Below, piece after piece: positions 23,910-32,323 of a stretch of 64,000 nucleotides of DNA (its first letter is position 1; each line of letters begins with the position of its first letter). The stretch comes from JAJFUV01 sp964384215 (GTDB lineage Bacteria; Acidobacteriota; Terriglobia; Bryobacterales; Bryobacteraceae). The notes under the pieces were generated by a model. The model was not told the origin of the DNA. It did not search any database and saw nothing but the letters and a program-made list of their open reading frames with translations. Location: assembly GCA_964384215.1 (NCBI GenBank), contig CAYLLB010000021.1:22216-86215 (forward strand), given 5' to 3'. A program made the position numbers and the translations under genes.

Positions 23910-26819
23910 ATGACACCCGGGCGCTGGGAACAGTTGAAGTGGATCTATAACGAAGCCGCGGCGCGGCCAGCCGCTGAGCGCGCCTCATTCCTCGACCAAG
24001 CCTGCGCGGGCGATGCGGAATTGCGCGCGGAAGTCGAGCGTATGCTCTCCTGCGCCAGCGGATCAGGGGGATTCCTGGAGTCGCCTGCCGTGGAGCTGGC
24101 GGCCCGGGCGCTGGCGGAAGGCGCCAGTACTCTCGCGCCAGGAAGCCGTCTGGGCCCGTACGAAATCGCCTCGCTGGCCGGTGTGGGCGGCATGGGTCAA
24201 GTGTGGAAGGCCCGCGATACACGGCTGAGGCGCTTGGTCGCACTCAAGATCCTGCCGCGTGAATTCACGGCTGACCCGGAACGCAAGCGGCGCCTCGTCC
24301 GGGAGGCCCGTGCGGCTTCGGCCCTGAACCATCCCAACATCGTCACCGTACATGACATTGGCCAGGCGGAAGGCATTGACTACATCGCCATGGAGTACGT
24401 CGAGGGCAAGACCCTCGACAAGCACATCGCGCACCATAAGCTGAAATTAGGCGAAGCCTTGAGGCTCGCCGTGCAGATCGCCGATGCCCTGGCTAGGGCG
24501 CACGCGGTGGGGATCGTTCACCGGGATCTGAAGCCGGGCAACGTGATGGTGACTGCCGACGGGCGGGTAAAACTGCTTGATTTCGGCCTGGCCAAGTTGT
24601 CCGAGACCGCGACGGACGCCCTGGCGACTTCATCCGGGCAGCCTGCAACCCGGCCCGGCATGGTCGTGGGCACGCCGCAGTACATGGCGCCCGAACAGAT
24701 TGAAGGCAAGCCGGCGGACCAGCGCACTGACATCTTCGCTTTCGGCTGCGTGCTCTACGAAATGCTGGCCGGCAAGAGGGCGTTCGAAGCGGAAAGTGGC
24801 GTATCGCTAATGGCGGCAATCCTCAAAGAAGAGCCTCACGCCGTGGTCGGGGTACCACCCGCGCTCGAACGCCTCCTGAAGAAGTGCTTGGCGAAGGATC
24901 CCGACAGGCGCTGGCAGTCGGCCGCCGATTTGAGGGACGAACTGGAATGGATCGCATCGGAGGAGGCGTCCGCGGCGCAGCGTCCTGCTCCGCGTCGGGT
25001 GCGAACCGTAATCGCAGCAACCGCCCTCTGTGCCTTGTTCGCTTCGGCCGTCTGGATTGGCAACAAGTGGATGAACCAGTCCGCAGCCCCCCAAGTCTAT
25101 GAGTTCACCGTTCCTCCTCCGCGTGGAGAGTTCTATGTGGAGTTTTCGTCGATCGGCCAGATATCGCCCGATGGGCGCATGATAGCGACCATCAGCCGGG
25201 TGCCCGGCAGGGCGGCTTCGGTCTGGTTGCGTCGATGCGAGTCGGGGATCTTGACACAACTACCCGGGACCGAGGGAGTTCGGAAGCTGACGTGGTCGCC
25301 CGACAGCAAACAACTCGCAATCCTTAAGGGCGGCAAACTGCTGAAAATCCCTATTGAGGGGGGAGTGCCTCAGGTGATCGCCGAGGGGAACGATACGGGT
25401 GCAGGCTGGCCGTTCGCTTGGGGGTCGGGAGGATATCTGGTCACTACAGATCCGAATAGCCACCGGCTGATGTCGATCTCCGAGAACGGAGGTAAATCGC
25501 GGTTGCTCGGGGAACTTGACCAATCTAGAGGCGAAATCAGCCATGGCCAGCCGCAGTTCCTTCCCGATGGCAAACGTTATCTCTACTTCGCGATGAGCAG
25601 CAGCGCAGACAGGAGCGGCATCTATGCGGATTCCATAGACGCAACACCGGGTAAGCCAACGCGAGTTCATATCCTCGCATCACCCAGCGCGTCTGTGCTT
25701 GCATTGCTACCCGGGCGCCGGCCGTTCCTTCGCTCACGGGCGTATCTGCTCACCTGCCGGGACAACACGCTTTTTGCTCATCGTTTCGATTTGGAGAAAC
25801 TCAGGATCGAAGGCGAGCCGATGCCGCTTGCCAGCCAGGTGTCCTGGGAAAGGTTTTCAGTGGGCGTCTCCGCTTCGCGCAATGGAACGCTGGTTCTCGC
25901 CCCGCTGCTGCGGGAGGAGACCGAGGCTGCCGTCTTCGACAGGGAAGGCAAGGAACTGAACCACACCTTCTTGGAAGGCCGCTATTACAACCCGGCGTTT
26001 TCTCACGATGGCAACAAGATCGTGATATCCCGCACCGAGCCAGTGGGCACACAGCAGGACATCTGGATCTACGATCTGGTGAGATCCTCCTGGTCGCGAT
26101 TCACCCCGGGCTCGTCGCCATGGCACGGATTTGGGGTGTGGCGGCACGACGATCGCGAGTTGGTTTACGCCGCAACGGGACCGAACAGCGAAACGCGCCT
26201 GTTGTATCGGAAGGACGTGGACGGGCTGCGGGGGCCGGAGAAGATCCTGGGACCCACCGTATACCCTTCGCCGTACGACTGGTCCCTGGATGGCCGCTAT
26301 CTCATCTACGGTGTACACAGAACAACCCGGCCCGTCGGCTTCGACCTCTGGATTCTGCCTATGCAGGGAGGCGGGAATCCCTACCCGTTCCTGGAGTCCG
26401 AGCACAACGCGCGATTCGCCAGCTTCTCGCCGGACGGCCGCTTTGTAGCCTTCAGTTGGAACCCATCCGCAGAGGACGAGGTCTATGTGCGGCCGTTTGA
26501 CCGAGCCAGAACCCGGCAATGGCGAGTCACAGCCGGTGGCGGGACGCAGCCGCGCTGGAGCAAGGACGGCAAGCAGATCTACTTCCTCGGTGCGGGAAAG
26601 AAACTGATGAGTGTTGCGGTCAAGACTCAGGGCGACGAATTTGTGGCCGGCACTCCGGCTGAAATCATGCCGCTGCCCCGACTGCCATATACCTTCTCGG
26701 GCTACTTGTATGATGTTGCGCCGCGAGGCGATCATGTCGTGTTTATAAGGGTCAATGCGGACCTTGGAAATCCGCCACTTCGCGTGATCCTGAATTGGGA
26801 AGGGCTCTTGAAGCAGTAG
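23910..26819 (+). CDS. Receptor Ser/Thr protein kinase with TolB/WD40-like propeller, copy 1
   Basis: A 969-residue Hanks-type kinase. An N-terminal helical segment of about 80 residues precedes the kinase domain (about 83-345). The domain has GVGGMGQVWKA glycine loop, Lys113 in VALKIL, HRDLKPGN with Asp206, DFGLAKL at 224-230 and MAPEQIEGKPADQRTDIFAFG. A transmembrane helix near residue 370 (VIAATALCALFASAVWIG) is followed by a long extracytoplasmic region with repeated SPDG/WSPD beta-propeller motifs, as in TolB. The ATG is the one conserved in the paralogue immediately downstream. With the nearby ECF sigma factor it forms the kinase-sigma pairing common in Acidobacteria. Ligand and substrates unknown. 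Confidence 0.93.
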   Translation: MTPGRWEQLKWIYNEAAARPAAERASFLDQACAGDAELRAEVERMLSCASGSGGFLESPAVELAARALAEGASTLAPGSRLGPYEIASLAGVGGMGQVWKARDTRLRRLVALKILPREFTADPERKRRLVREARAASALNHPNIVTVHDIGQAEGIDYIAMEYVEGKTLDKHIAHHKLKLGEALRLAVQIADALARAHAVGIVHRDLKPGNVMVTADGRVKLLDFGLAKLSETATDALATSSGQPATRPGMVVGTPQYMAPEQIEGKPADQRTDIFAFGCVLYEMLAGKRAFEAESGVSLMAAILKEEPHAVVGVPPALERLLKKCLAKDPDRRWQSAADLRDELEWIASEEASAAQRPAPRRVRTVIAATALCALFASAVWIGNKWMNQSAAPQVYEFTVPPPRGEFYVEFSSIGQISPDGRMIATISRVPGRAASVWLRRCESGILTQLPGTEGVRKLTWSPDSKQLAILKGGKLLKIPIEGGVPQVIAEGNDTGAGWPFAWGSGGYLVTTDPNSHRLMSISENGGKSRLLGELDQSRGEISHGQPQFLPDGKRYLYFAMSSSADRSGIYADSIDATPGKPTRVHILASPSASVLALLPGRRPFLRSRAYLLTCRDNTLFAHRFDLEKLRIEGEPMPLASQVSWERFSVGVSASRNGTLVLAPLLREETEAAVFDREGKELNHTFLEGRYYNPAFSHDGNKIVISRTEPVGTQQDIWIYDLVRSSWSRFTPGSSPWHGFGVWRHDDRELVYAATGPNSETRLLYRKDVDGLRGPEKILGPTVYPSPYDWSLDGRYLIYGVHRTTRPVGFDLWILPMQGGGNPYPFLESEHNARFASFSPDGRFVAFSWNPSAEDEVYVRPFDRARTRQWRVTAGGGTQPRWSKDGKQIYFLGAGKKLMSVAVKTQGDEFVAGTPAEIMPLPRLPYTFSGYLYDVAPRGDHVVFIRVNADLGNPPLRVILNWEGLLKQ
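23961..24368 (+). repeat. 408-bp block identical to 26915-27322 (kinase N lobe), copy 1
   Basis: I compared the two blocks base by base and found no difference, including third codon positions, whereas flanking kinase sequence differs at many sites. It spans residues 18-153, from the N-terminal helix into the N lobe. Homology at lower identity begins about 40 bases before the ATG, so the whole kinase gene was once tandemly duplicated. Confidence 0.93.
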
Positions 26820-26863
26820 ACAGAGCTAGAACTGTTGCAACCGGGTCACGGAACCGGATGCGG

Positions 26864-29758
26864 ATGACACCTGGGCGCTGGGAACAGATCGAGCGGATCT
26901 ACCAGGAGGCCGCAGCGCGGCCAGCCGCTGAGCGCGCCTCATTCCTCGACCAAGCCTGCGCGGGCGATGCGGAATTGCGCGCGGAAGTCGAGCGTATGCT
27001 CTCCTGCGCCAGCGGATCAGGGGGATTCCTGGAGTCGCCTGCCGTGGAGCTGGCGGCCCGGGCGCTGGCGGAAGGCGCCAGTACTCTCGCGCCAGGAAGC
27101 CGTCTGGGCCCGTACGAAATCGCCTCGCTGGCCGGTGTGGGCGGCATGGGTCAAGTGTGGAAGGCCCGCGATACACGGCTGAGGCGCTTGGTCGCACTCA
27201 AGATCCTGCCGCGTGAATTCACGGCTGACCCGGAACGCAAGCGGCGCCTCGTCCGGGAGGCCCGTGCGGCTTCGGCCCTGAACCATCCCAACATCGTCAC
27301 CGTACATGACATTGGCCAGGCGAAAGGCATTGACTACATCGCCATGGAGTACGTCGAGGGCAAGACCCTCGATAAGAAAATCGGGCGCCACGGGCTGAAG
27401 CTGGGTGAAGCGCTGAAGATCGCCGTGCAGATTGCCGATGCGCTGGCCAAGGCGCACGGGGCGGGGATCGTTCACCGGGACCTGAAGCCGGGCAACGTGA
27501 TGGTGACTGCTGAAGGGCGGATCAAACTGTTGGATTTCGGCCTGGCCAAGTTGTCCGAGGCCGCGACGGACGCCCTGGCGACTTCAGCCGGGCAGCCTGC
27601 AACCCGGCCCGGCATGGTCATGGGCACGCCGCAGTACATGGCGCCCGAGCAGATTGAAGGCAAGCCGGCCGACCAGCGCACCGACATCTTCGCCTTTGGC
27701 TGTGTGCTCTACGAAATGCTGGCCGGACGGCGGGCTTTCCATGGCGACAGCACAATGTCCACGCTGGCCGCGATTTTGAACACAGATCCGCCTCCGCTCG
27801 GCGCAGACACTCCGCACGAACTCGAAGAGCTCATTCAACGCTGCCTCCGGAAAGACCCGGCGCGCCGCTACCAGCACATGGACGACGTGAAGGTCGAACT
27901 GGAAGAGTTGGAGGAGTATTCAGAGTCGGGCCGGCTCCTCGAAAGTTCGACACCCCAGCCTCGGGTGTCCCGCATCCCCCGATCATGGTATGCCGCGGCG
28001 GCTGTCGCCCTTCTCGCCGCAGCATTAGGTGGGTTTACTGTCTCGCGCCTGCTTCCCGGCTCGCATAGAGGGGCGGCCAAGTCCGCGCCCCGCGTTACTC
28101 GCATCACCACGGATCCGAGTGTCCTCTGGCCGGCCGTGTCGCCCGACGGCAAGATGGTCGCTTACGTGGCGCGGCGCGACAGCCAGAACTGGGGCATTTG
28201 GGTACAGCACGTCGGCGGCGGTGCCGCAGTTCGCATCACCGAGGGCTTCTCCGGTTACGGCCACATCGCATTTTCTGCGGACGGATCCACGATCTACTAC
28301 CCCTCAAGAGCGAACCCGCCCGGCATTTACGAGATCCCTGTGCTGGGCGGTGAGCCTCGTCTGACGATTCCCGGAGCCCAACACATTCAACCCTCTCCCG
28401 ATGGCAAATGGCTCGCGTACGCACGGGAAGCTACCGTGTATGTGCAGCCTGTCGCCGGGGGGGAGGCCCGCGAGTTGACCCGCGACTATTGGGGTTATTA
28501 TTGGAAATCCTGCCTTGTTTGGTCGGCGGACAGTACCCGTCTGTTGGTCGCCTTGCGGAACCTAGACAACGCGACCGGTGGCCAGACCCTAGCCGTCTTT
28601 CCGCTCAACGGCTCGAAGAGCAAACCAAGCTATGCCCTGGGCGAGAACCTCAGGAAGCGCGGCTTCACCTTTAGCAGTCTGCGCCTGTACGCCTGGTTGC
28701 CCGGCGGAGACATCGTGTTCTCCGCCGGTTATGGCGACGCCTTCAACCTTTGGCGTATCCCGCTAGCGCATGCCAACGAGGCCGAGCCGTCGCCGGTGAC
28801 AGTGGCGCCTTGGAGCTCCAATATGGCCGATTTGAGAGGCAATCACCTGGTTTTTGCCAACCTGCGCCGTACCGGCCAAGTCTGGCGGCTGCCGGCCGAC
28901 GTGAATGCGGGACGCGTGCTCGGCGACCCCCAGCGGGTCACCCCGGACCTGGTGGAGGCCCAGTTTCCGGACGTGCGCCGGGACGGCTCTGCATTGGCCT
29001 ATGTGAGCCGCAAGGGAGGCGGCCAGGGACTTTTCCTTCTTGACCTGCGCACCGGCAAGGAACGCATCCTCGTTTTGGAGGGGAACGACGCGGCGTACAG
29101 TACGTTCAGTCCCGGTGGCTCCCGGGTCGCGTTCATGCTGGCACGACGTGGACCCGGCTGGCCAGCCTTTGTCGCCTCGACAGCCGGAGGCGAGGCCAAG
29201 TTTGTCGGAGATGGAGGCGGGCGGATCCGCGGGTGGTCCCGCGACGGACGGTTCCTGCTGATCTGGGGAGCGCATGGTGGTCCCCGGACTGCCAGGGTGC
29301 TGGACCTCGCCAACGGTCGTGTCACCGACATCATCAAGTCGGATTCCCCGATCGACGGCGCACGCTTCTCGCCCGACAGCCGGTGGATTGCGTTCCTGTC
29401 AGCGGAGGAGGATCCGAAACCGCGCCTGTGGATCGCGCCTTTTCGTGGGGCTCAGCCGGTGCCTCCCGCGGACTGGATCGAGATCGCCGGCGGCGGCACT
29501 CTACCGTTCTGGTCCCCCGACTGCCGGTCCTTCTATTACGCACGCACGAAGGACAGTAATCCGAACGAGGTTACCTTCTTCCGCCAGCCGCTTAACACTG
29601 CGGGCAAACCTACCGGATCGGCGAAGGAGTTCTACTCGGTGAGAGGTTACGGCGTGGGCGGGCTGCTGTTGAACACGATCTGCACCACGCGGGAGCACGT
29701 GTACTTGCTGCTGGAAAGCGGTCAGTCCGACATATGGATGATGGACCTTCCTCAGTGA
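26864..29758 (+). CDS. Receptor Ser/Thr protein kinase with TolB/WD40-like propeller, copy 2
   Basis: A 964-residue paralogue of the preceding gene with the same domain order. The kinase domain shows LKPGNVMVT, DFGLAKLSE and MAPEQIEGKPADQRT. A transmembrane helix (SWYAAAAVALLAAALGG) follows, then a C-terminal propeller with WPAVSPDGKMVAYV, FSPGGSRVAFM and ARFSPDSRWIAFLS blades. The propeller has little in common with copy 1 beyond the fold, suggesting a different sensed ligand on a shared kinase core. The ATG six bases upstream is an alternative start; the chosen one is conserved in copy 1. The stop of copy 1 lies 44 bases upstream, so the two are probably one transcript. Nothing clear is seen in the 201 bases downstream. 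Confidence 0.93.
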   Translation: MTPGRWEQIERIYQEAAARPAAERASFLDQACAGDAELRAEVERMLSCASGSGGFLESPAVELAARALAEGASTLAPGSRLGPYEIASLAGVGGMGQVWKARDTRLRRLVALKILPREFTADPERKRRLVREARAASALNHPNIVTVHDIGQAKGIDYIAMEYVEGKTLDKKIGRHGLKLGEALKIAVQIADALAKAHGAGIVHRDLKPGNVMVTAEGRIKLLDFGLAKLSEAATDALATSAGQPATRPGMVMGTPQYMAPEQIEGKPADQRTDIFAFGCVLYEMLAGRRAFHGDSTMSTLAAILNTDPPPLGADTPHELEELIQRCLRKDPARRYQHMDDVKVELEELEEYSESGRLLESSTPQPRVSRIPRSWYAAAAVALLAAALGGFTVSRLLPGSHRGAAKSAPRVTRITTDPSVLWPAVSPDGKMVAYVARRDSQNWGIWVQHVGGGAAVRITEGFSGYGHIAFSADGSTIYYPSRANPPGIYEIPVLGGEPRLTIPGAQHIQPSPDGKWLAYAREATVYVQPVAGGEARELTRDYWGYYWKSCLVWSADSTRLLVALRNLDNATGGQTLAVFPLNGSKSKPSYALGENLRKRGFTFSSLRLYAWLPGGDIVFSAGYGDAFNLWRIPLAHANEAEPSPVTVAPWSSNMADLRGNHLVFANLRRTGQVWRLPADVNAGRVLGDPQRVTPDLVEAQFPDVRRDGSALAYVSRKGGGQGLFLLDLRTGKERILVLEGNDAAYSTFSPGGSRVAFMLARRGPGWPAFVASTAGGEAKFVGDGGGRIRGWSRDGRFLLIWGAHGGPRTARVLDLANGRVTDIIKSDSPIDGARFSPDSRWIAFLSAEEDPKPRLWIAPFRGAQPVPPADWIEIAGGGTLPFWSPDCRSFYYARTKDSNPNEVTFFRQPLNTAGKPTGSAKEFYSVRGYGVGGLLLNTICTTREHVYLLLESGQSDIWMMDLPQ
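26915..27322 (+). repeat. 408-bp block identical to 23961-24368 (kinase N lobe), copy 2
   Basis: See copy 1. The blocks are 2,954 bases apart in direct orientation, the same offset as the two start codons. Perfect identity in this block against diverged flanks points to recent gene conversion or unequal crossing-over. Confidence 0.93.
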
Positions 29759-29959
29759 GTCACGGTGTGCTGTAGTTGCATACCGTCCAAAACCGTGAGG
29801 CGTTGCCCCGGCCGGAACGGAGTTTTTCCCCAATACTGTAGTACCAGTGATGCTTCGCTATGTCAGGCCATACGAAACAGTCATCTAGGGACTCTGCCCG
29901 ATTGGGTTCCTCCCCCTGAACCTTTTAGAATTCGATTGAGACCGGAAAGGGCCGCCAGC

Positions 29960-30181
29960 ATGATGATCGCGACAAAACCGGCCAAGGCTCAGTACACCGA
30001 GTCCGAGGCCGCCGAAGTGTTGGGCATCTCTGTTGAGAAGCTCAGGAGCCTTGTGCGGGAGCACATTCTCAACGGAGAGGAGGAAAGCGGTGTGCTACCC
30101 TACGCCAGCTACCAGCCTTCCGATCTGCTGGTGTTGCGCTTCCTCACATCGGGGGGAGTCAGCGCCACAAATCTGTGTTGA
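29960..30181 (+). CDS. Small MerR/excisionase-like helix-turn-helix protein
   Basis: A 73-residue protein. QYTESEAAEVLGISVEKLRSLVREHI is a winged-helix motif of the MerR/excisionase class; the rest, with DLLVLRFLTS, would form the small wing and C-terminal helix. GGAAAGG precedes tandem ATG codons, of which the first was used. It has no dimerisation or ligand-binding domain, so it is either a minimal DNA-binding protein or an adaptor. The last 23 bases overlap the convergent dehydrogenase gene. It lies downstream of the receptor kinases but is separated by about 200 bases of apparently non-coding DNA containing a TAGAAT that could be its -10. Confidence 0.72.
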   Translation: MMIATKPAKAQYTESEAAEVLGISVEKLRSLVREHILNGEEESGVLPYASYQPSDLLVLRFLTSGGVSATNLC

Positions 30182-31133
30182 CCAGGTGTGGAGGGCGCTG
30201 GCCGGCGAGAGCGGCGACCACATCCTCCGCCGCCATCACCGACATACGGCGGCGAGTCGCCACCGACGCGCTGGCAATGTGGGGCGTGAGCACCACGTTA
30301 TCCAACTTGAGCAGCAGCGGATTAACCTGAGGTTCGCGCTCGAAAACATCCAGTCCCGCCGCCGCGATTCGCTTCTCGCGCAACGCTTCGGCCAGGGCAG
30401 CCTCGTCCACGACCGGCCCGCGCGCCGTGTTGATGAGGATCGCGTTGGGCTTCATCAGTTCCAACTCGCGTCTGCCGATTAGGCCGCGCGTCTCCGCGGT
30501 CAGCGGAACGTGCAGGCTGACGAAATCCGATTCGCGGAGAAGCCGGTCAGGACCCACGTATTCGAGCGATAGCTCCCTTTCCAGTTCCTCGCTCGCCCGC
30601 ACGCGGTCGTGGTACAGCACGCGCATCGAGAAACCGCGGCCGCGCCGAGCCACCGCCTGGCCGATCCGGCCCATGCCGAAGATACCGAGCGTCCGGTCAT
30701 AAATGTCCTGGCCGGCCATGAGGTCGATGGTCCAGCATTTCCACAAGCCGCTGTGGAGAAACTTGTCTGCTTCCACGATGCGGCGTGCAGCCGACATGAG
30801 AAGCGCGAAGGCCAGGTCGGCGGTAGTTTCGGTTAACACGCCCGGTGTGTTCGTGACCAGAATACCGCGCCGGGTAGCGGCGGCGATGTCGATATTGTCG
30901 AAACCCACCGCGACGTTGGCGATCACGCGCAGGCCATCGAGCGAGTCCAGCATCGGCCCGTCCAGCTTGTCGGTGAGGTGGCTCACGATGGCCTGCTTAC
31001 CCCGCGCACGCCGGATCAGTTCCTCCCGGGGAAGCCCGTCGTCGGTGGCTTCGTAATCGACGTCGAAGTGCTTGCGCAGCAATTCGACCCCTTCGATGTA
31101 GATCCGTTTGGTGACAAGTACGCTCGGACGCAT
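30159..31133 (-). CDS. D-2-hydroxyacid dehydrogenase (glyoxylate/hydroxypyruvate reductase-like)
   Basis: A 324-residue NAD(P)-dependent dehydrogenase. The Rossmann motif GIFGMGRIGQAVARR lies in the middle; catalytic Arg, Glu and His are in INTARGPVVDE, GLDVFEREP and LTPHIASAS. The pattern fits the GyaR/GhrB subgroup that reduces glyoxylate or hydroxypyruvate, but lactate or other 2-ketoacids cannot be excluded. It is divergent from the 3-hydroxyisobutyrate dehydrogenase-like gene, 70 bases away. The two could work on related C2-C4 acids. Confidence 0.92.
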   Translation of the reverse strand: MRPSVLVTKRIYIEGVELLRKHFDVDYEATDDGLPREELIRRARGKQAIVSHLTDKLDGPMLDSLDGLRVIANVAVGFDNIDIAAATRRGILVTNTPGVLTETTADLAFALLMSAARRIVEADKFLHSGLWKCWTIDLMAGQDIYDRTLGIFGMGRIGQAVARRGRGFSMRVLYHDRVRASEELERELSLEYVGPDRLLRESDFVSLHVPLTAETRGLIGRRELELMKPNAILINTARGPVVDEAALAEALREKRIAAAGLDVFEREPQVNPLLLKLDNVVLTPHIASASVATRRRMSVMAAEDVVAALAGQRPPHLVNTDLWR

Positions 31134-31153
31134 AGGGATTTGGCGAAATCGGA

Positions 31154-31183
31154 TTGTCGCACACGTTACGGGCGTCGTACAAT
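31154..31183 (+). promoter_or_regulatory. Sigma-70-like promoter of the 3-hydroxyisobutyrate dehydrogenase-like gene
   Basis: TTGTCG, an 18-base spacer and TACAAT (five of six), 20 bases before the ATG. An AAGGGGA ribosome site lies between, giving a short leader of about 14 bases. Confidence 0.55.
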
Positions 31184-31203
31184 GACCGTTTCAAGGGGAC
31201 AAC

Positions 31204-32103
31204 ATGGCAAAACTAGGTTTTCTCGGCTTGGGCATCATGGGTTACCCCATGGCCCGTCATCTCATGCAGGCCGGCCACCAGGTGGCCGTGTGGTCGCACA
31301 CCGCCGCAAAGGCTAAGCAACTGGCCGAGGCGGAGGGCGGTACCGCTTGCGCCACCCCCCGAGAAGTAGCAGCCGCGTCCGATTGCGTGTTCCTGTGCGT
31401 GGGCAACACCGACATGTGTGAGCAGGCGATCCTTGGCCCGGACGGGGTCATCGAGGGTGCCCGGCCGGGGACGGTGGTTGCCGACGCCAGTACTGTGAGT
31501 ATCAGTCGCAGCCGCGCCATCGGCCAGAAACTCGCGGCCAAGGGCATCCATTTCCTGGATGCGCCGTGCACAGGGTCGAAACCGGGCGCCGAAGGCGGCA
31601 CGCTGACCTTTATGATCGGCGGCGACAAGGAAGTCTTCGAGCGCGTGCGGCCCTATTTCGAGCCCATGGGCAAGATGCTTTACTACTGCGGCGGGCCCGG
31701 ATTGGGGCTGCAGGCTAAACTGACGCAGAACTTGATCCTCTGTAACTTATTGCAGGCATTCAACGAAGGCTTCGTCCTCGCGGCCAAGGCAGGCCTGGAC
31801 ATGGACCTGATGCTCGACATCATCTCCAACAGCGCGGCGCGCAGCGGCCTTGTGAGCTTCAAAGCTCCGTACGTCTTTCGCCGTGATTTCGCCACGAACT
31901 TCTCCGTTCAATGGATGCACAAGGACATTGGCCTCATGTTGGAATCCGGTTTGGAGCTGAATGTACCCCTTCCACTGACCGGATTGACGCAGCAGCTATT
32001 CAGGGCAGCTTTGGCAAAGGGTTACGGGAAGGAAGATATCTGCTCTACAATCAAGGTGTTAGAGGAGATCGCCGGCGTCGAGGTCAAGTCCGCGAAAAAA
32101 TAA
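31204..32103 (+). CDS. 3-hydroxyisobutyrate dehydrogenase-family oxidoreductase
   Basis: A 299-residue beta-hydroxyacid dehydrogenase. The N-terminal dinucleotide-binding motif is LGFLGLGIMGYPMARHL; DAPCTGSKPGAEGGTLTFMIGG is the substrate-binding signature of the family and the Lys of LGLQAKLTQNL is the catalytic lysine. Members oxidise 3-hydroxyisobutyrate, tartronate semialdehyde, gamma-hydroxybutyrate or related acids; the exact substrate cannot be read here. AAGGGGA gives a good ribosome site. The following 220 bases contain a promoter and a candidate structured leader belonging to dxr. Confidence 0.93.
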   Translation: MAKLGFLGLGIMGYPMARHLMQAGHQVAVWSHTAAKAKQLAEAEGGTACATPREVAAASDCVFLCVGNTDMCEQAILGPDGVIEGARPGTVVADASTVSISRSRAIGQKLAAKGIHFLDAPCTGSKPGAEGGTLTFMIGGDKEVFERVRPYFEPMGKMLYYCGGPGLGLQAKLTQNLILCNLLQAFNEGFVLAAKAGLDMDLMLDIISNSAARSGLVSFKAPYVFRRDFATNFSVQWMHKDIGLMLESGLELNVPLPLTGLTQQLFRAALAKGYGKEDICSTIKVLEEIAGVEVKSAKK

Positions 32104-32115
32104 TACAAATTTTTG

Positions 32116-32146
32116 TTGCAATTCTGAAAGTCATATACTAGAATTG
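32116..32146 (+). promoter_or_regulatory. Promoter with overlapping palindrome before the dxr leader
   Basis: TTGCAA, a 17-base spacer and TAGAAT (five of six). A perfect seven-base inverted repeat, CAATTCT at 32119-32125 and AGAATTG at 32140-32146, overlaps both hexamers, the arrangement expected of a repressor operator. Predicted transcription start is near 32151. Confidence 0.5.
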
Positions 32147-32150
32147 GAAT

Positions 32151-32239
32151 TAAGCCGGGGAGGCAACTCCCACCAAAGCGAGACTAACCTCATAAAAGAC
32201 CCCTGAAGCAATCCTCCCCGGCGCCCCTAAGAGAGGATT
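32151..32239 (+). ncRNA. Candidate structured leader RNA upstream of dxr with alternative pairings
   Basis: Three exclusive helices can form. A long-range perfect 10-pair stem joins 32154-32163 (GCCGGGGAGG) with 32213-32222 (CCTCCCCGGC) across 49 bases. A local hairpin GGGAG-GCAA-CTCCC (32158-32171), closed by a GNRA tetraloop, uses the same 5-prime strand. A third helix AATCCTC with GAGGATT (32210-32216 and 32233-32239) uses the same 3-prime strand. This resembles a riboswitch or attenuator, but I recognise no known class. It could instead be a separate small RNA. The remaining 84 bases before dxr show no clear terminator or anti-terminator. Confidence 0.45.
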
Positions 32240-32323
32240 CCCAAAAGCAAAAAGAAGGCCAGATAGGATCTGTATGCGCATGAGGCGGGTTAGTTGGTGG
32301 TATTCTGGCATTTGGCTTTTGAG

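Noticed and set aside
29759..29959. Extra gene or terminator between receptor kinase 2 and the HTH gene
   Set aside because: The open frame through this stretch lacks a ribosome site and family pattern; GGCCGGAACGGAGTTTTT gives no stable stem.
32154..32222. Intrinsic terminator of the dehydrogenase gene
   Set aside because: The stem encloses 49 bases and has no T run; the palindromic promoter upstream and competing helices fit a leader better.
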